Below, piece by piece: positions 60,601-63,600 of a stretch of 64,000 nucleotides of DNA. The first letter of the stretch is position 1. Each line of letters starts with the position of its first letter. The translations under genes were made by a program, and so were the position numbers. The DNA lies in NCBI GenBank assembly GCA_900316105.1, contig ONBR01000002.1:78005-142004 (forward strand), written 5' to 3'. The DNA comes from an uncultured Olsenella sp. GTDB lineage: Bacteria; Actinomycetota; Coriobacteriia; Coriobacteriales; Atopobiaceae. The notes below the pieces were generated by a model. That model was not told where the DNA came from. It searched no databases and saw nothing but the letters and a program-made list of their open reading frames with translations.

Positions 60601-63600
60601 GGCCCTTAAGGTCGGTGACGGTACGACCGTAGGTCCAGTTGCCGCCTGCGTCCCTCTGGCCCAGGACCCAACGGCCGTCGGTAGCGGCCCGAGTGGCCAG
60701 GCTGTCGTCCAGTCCGCTGCCCTCAAGGACCGACTCGTTATCGAGCAGGAGGGTCTGGAGGTTCTTGCAGCCTGACAGCATGCCCACGACCGTGGTAGCC
60801 GCCCGCATGTCCCAACCGGTCAGGTCCAGACTGGTCAGCTGGGTCGTAGCGGCCGTCCCCATGGCGAACATGTCGGCAAAGGTCTCGACCTTGCTGGTAT
60901 CCCAGGTGGAGAAGGCCTCGTTGGACCTCATGGAATAGTCGTTCTGGAAGGCCCCGCTCAGGTCCGTGATGTTGGAGGTGTCCCAGGTGCCCACGTTGGT
61001 GAGGGTCGTCAGCTTGGGGTCGTTGGCAAAGATGCCCGCAAGGCTGGTCGTCTTGGTGGCTGGGGTCATGTCGAAGGAGAGGCCCGTGCCGTCCAGAGAA
61101 ACCAGGTTGGCATAGCCGTCGAACCAGTGGGCCGGGTTCTGGATGATGGGGGCACCGTCGATGGCCACGGCCGTGATGGCCGCCTTGCCCACGCCAGCCG
61201 CCGTGGCCGGGCAGGTGGTCAGGTCCCAGGGCAGCTGGGAGCCCGTCTCGGTGATGAGCTTGTTGGAGCCAGTATTTGTGCCGATGGTCAGAAGGCCCGC
61301 CTGGGCGCCCGTCCGGGTGTAGGTCCACCAGGCGTTGGTGGGGTTACTGGCGAAGTAGCCGCCAATGTGGTCCGGGTCCCAGGTGTAGGTGAGGGGTCCC
61401 ACCAGGGTGTTGCCGTCCGTGGGATAGCGACCGATCAGGGCCGAGGTGTTGCCAAACCAGGTGTAGTTGGGCAGGTACCAGCGGCCGGAGTTATCGGGCC
61501 GGATCTCCAGGAGGTAGGAGCCCGCCACCACGGACCCGGGGCCCAGGGTGATCTGGGTCAGGTAGTTGGTGCCGTCGGCGAACATGTAGGTCAGATCCAG
61601 GCTGGTCCGGCTGGCGCCCTCCCCTGTCGTCCTCATGTCCCAATCGCGGAAGTCCACCTTCTTCAGGTTTCCGTTGCCGCCGAACATGTAGCGCATGGAG
61701 GTGACCTTGGAGGTGTCCCAGTTCCGGATGGCCGTGGCGTCGGTCAGGCTGTTGCAGGAGTAGAACATCTCGGCCAGGTTCTGGGCGCTGGTGGTCTTCC
61801 AGCCCGAAATCCCGTCCAGGGTCTTAAGGGAGTCCGTGTCGCGGAACATACGATAGAAGTTGACGCCGCTGGACACATCCCAATTGGTCAGGCCGGTTAG
61901 GGTCGTAAGGCGGACTGCCGCGTAGAACATCTGCGAGAAGTTCTGAGCCAGGCTGGCGTCCATGGCGCCGCCGTCGAACTCGTTCAGGTAGTAATAGTTG
62001 TAGAACCAGTCGCGGGGGTTGAGGACGGCGATCTGATTGCGGAAGACCACCCGGTAGGTGTTGGACTCCATGGCCACGCCATAGTCGCGCCAGGGCAGGC
62101 TGTAGGTGTGGGTGGCGTCCCTGAGAAGTGTCTTACCCTGGATGATATTGTCCTGTCCCACGGCATAGCCGCCGTAGGTCTCGCTGACCTGCATGTGGTC
62201 GGGGTCGGTGGTGCCCTCGTCCAGGCCGATGGTTAGGGTGTGCGAGTCGGGGTCATAGGTCCACCAGGCCGACTGGTTGGAGCTCAGGTGGCCGCCGGGC
62301 TTGCCGCCCTGCCAGTCGTAGATGGCCAGGCCGTTTGCCTCGCCGCTGGCATAGCGTGAGGTCTCGCCGTAGCGCTCGGCCAGGCGGTCGGTCAGATCAT
62401 ACCAGAGGCCGCCGCGCAGCTGCCAGCGTCCCTGGGTGGCCTTGCGGGTGGAGATGCCCACGGCGTTGTTGTCGCTGCCCACGAAGCCGGCATTGTAGAG
62501 GATCACGTTCTGGCCCACGGTCAGAGCCTCCAGGCTGGTTAGCCCGGCGAGCATGGTTGCGCGGGAGTGGGTCAGGCCGTCGGCCGTGGCAGGCACCAGG
62601 CTGGCAAGCATGTTCCAGGTGCTGATGTCCATGGTCTTGATGCCGGAGTCGCCACGGAACATGTTGGAGAAGTTAGTCACGTGGGAGACATCCCAGCCCG
62701 TCAGGTTCACAGTCTGGAGGGCCGTGTCACCCATGAACATGCCAGCCATGGAGGTCGCGCTGAGCGTGCGCCAGTCCTTGAGGTACTCCAAAGACGAAAG
62801 GGAGGTGGCCCCGTTGAACATGTTGTCAAAGTTCTGGACCTTGGAGACATCCCATCGGACCAGGAACTCCAGGTCTTCGATCTTGAGGCTGGTGGCGCCC
62901 TGGAAGGCCCCGGACATGTCGGTGATCTGGCCCACGGTCCAGTAGCCGATGCCGCCCAGGGTCGTGAGCTTGGAGTCGTTGGCAAAGATGTCCTTGATGG
63001 AGGTCACGTTGGGCTTGATCCAGTTCTGCAGGCCCGAAAGGGTGGTCAGGCTGGTGCAGGACTTGAGGAAGGCTTCCAGCGAGGGGGTGGCGTGGGTGAT
63101 CTCCTGACCCTGGGCGTCGTAGAAGGGCGTGGTCAGGCCGTCTCGGACGATACCGGAGAAGTCGATGCCCGACCCGTCGAAGGACTGGATGTACCGGTAG
63201 CCGGCGTACTTGGACCCGTAGGTCCCGCCCGTCAGGGACCCGTCAAACCAGTGCTCGGGGTTGGCGATGCGGACGCCGCCGTTGATGGAGACGGAGGTGA
63301 TCTTCTGGGCGCCCGTGATGTCCAGGTCCAGCCAGGGCAGCTCGGAATAGCGATTGACGACCACCAGGGCGTTGGGGTTGGTGTCGACGGAAGAGTCGTA
63401 GTCCGTCACGCCGATGGCCAGCTGGCCCGTGCCCGTGGGCTTCCCGTCGGCGTCGCGGTCAGCCAGGTAGCGCCAGTAGACGTAGGAGTTGTCCACGGGC
63501 TTCCAGGTCCCGTCCACCTGCTCGTGAGTGTAGGTCAGGCGGCCACCGGGAACGATGTTCCAGGTGTAGGTGTAGGCCTTGTCAGCATAGCGGGCGGCTC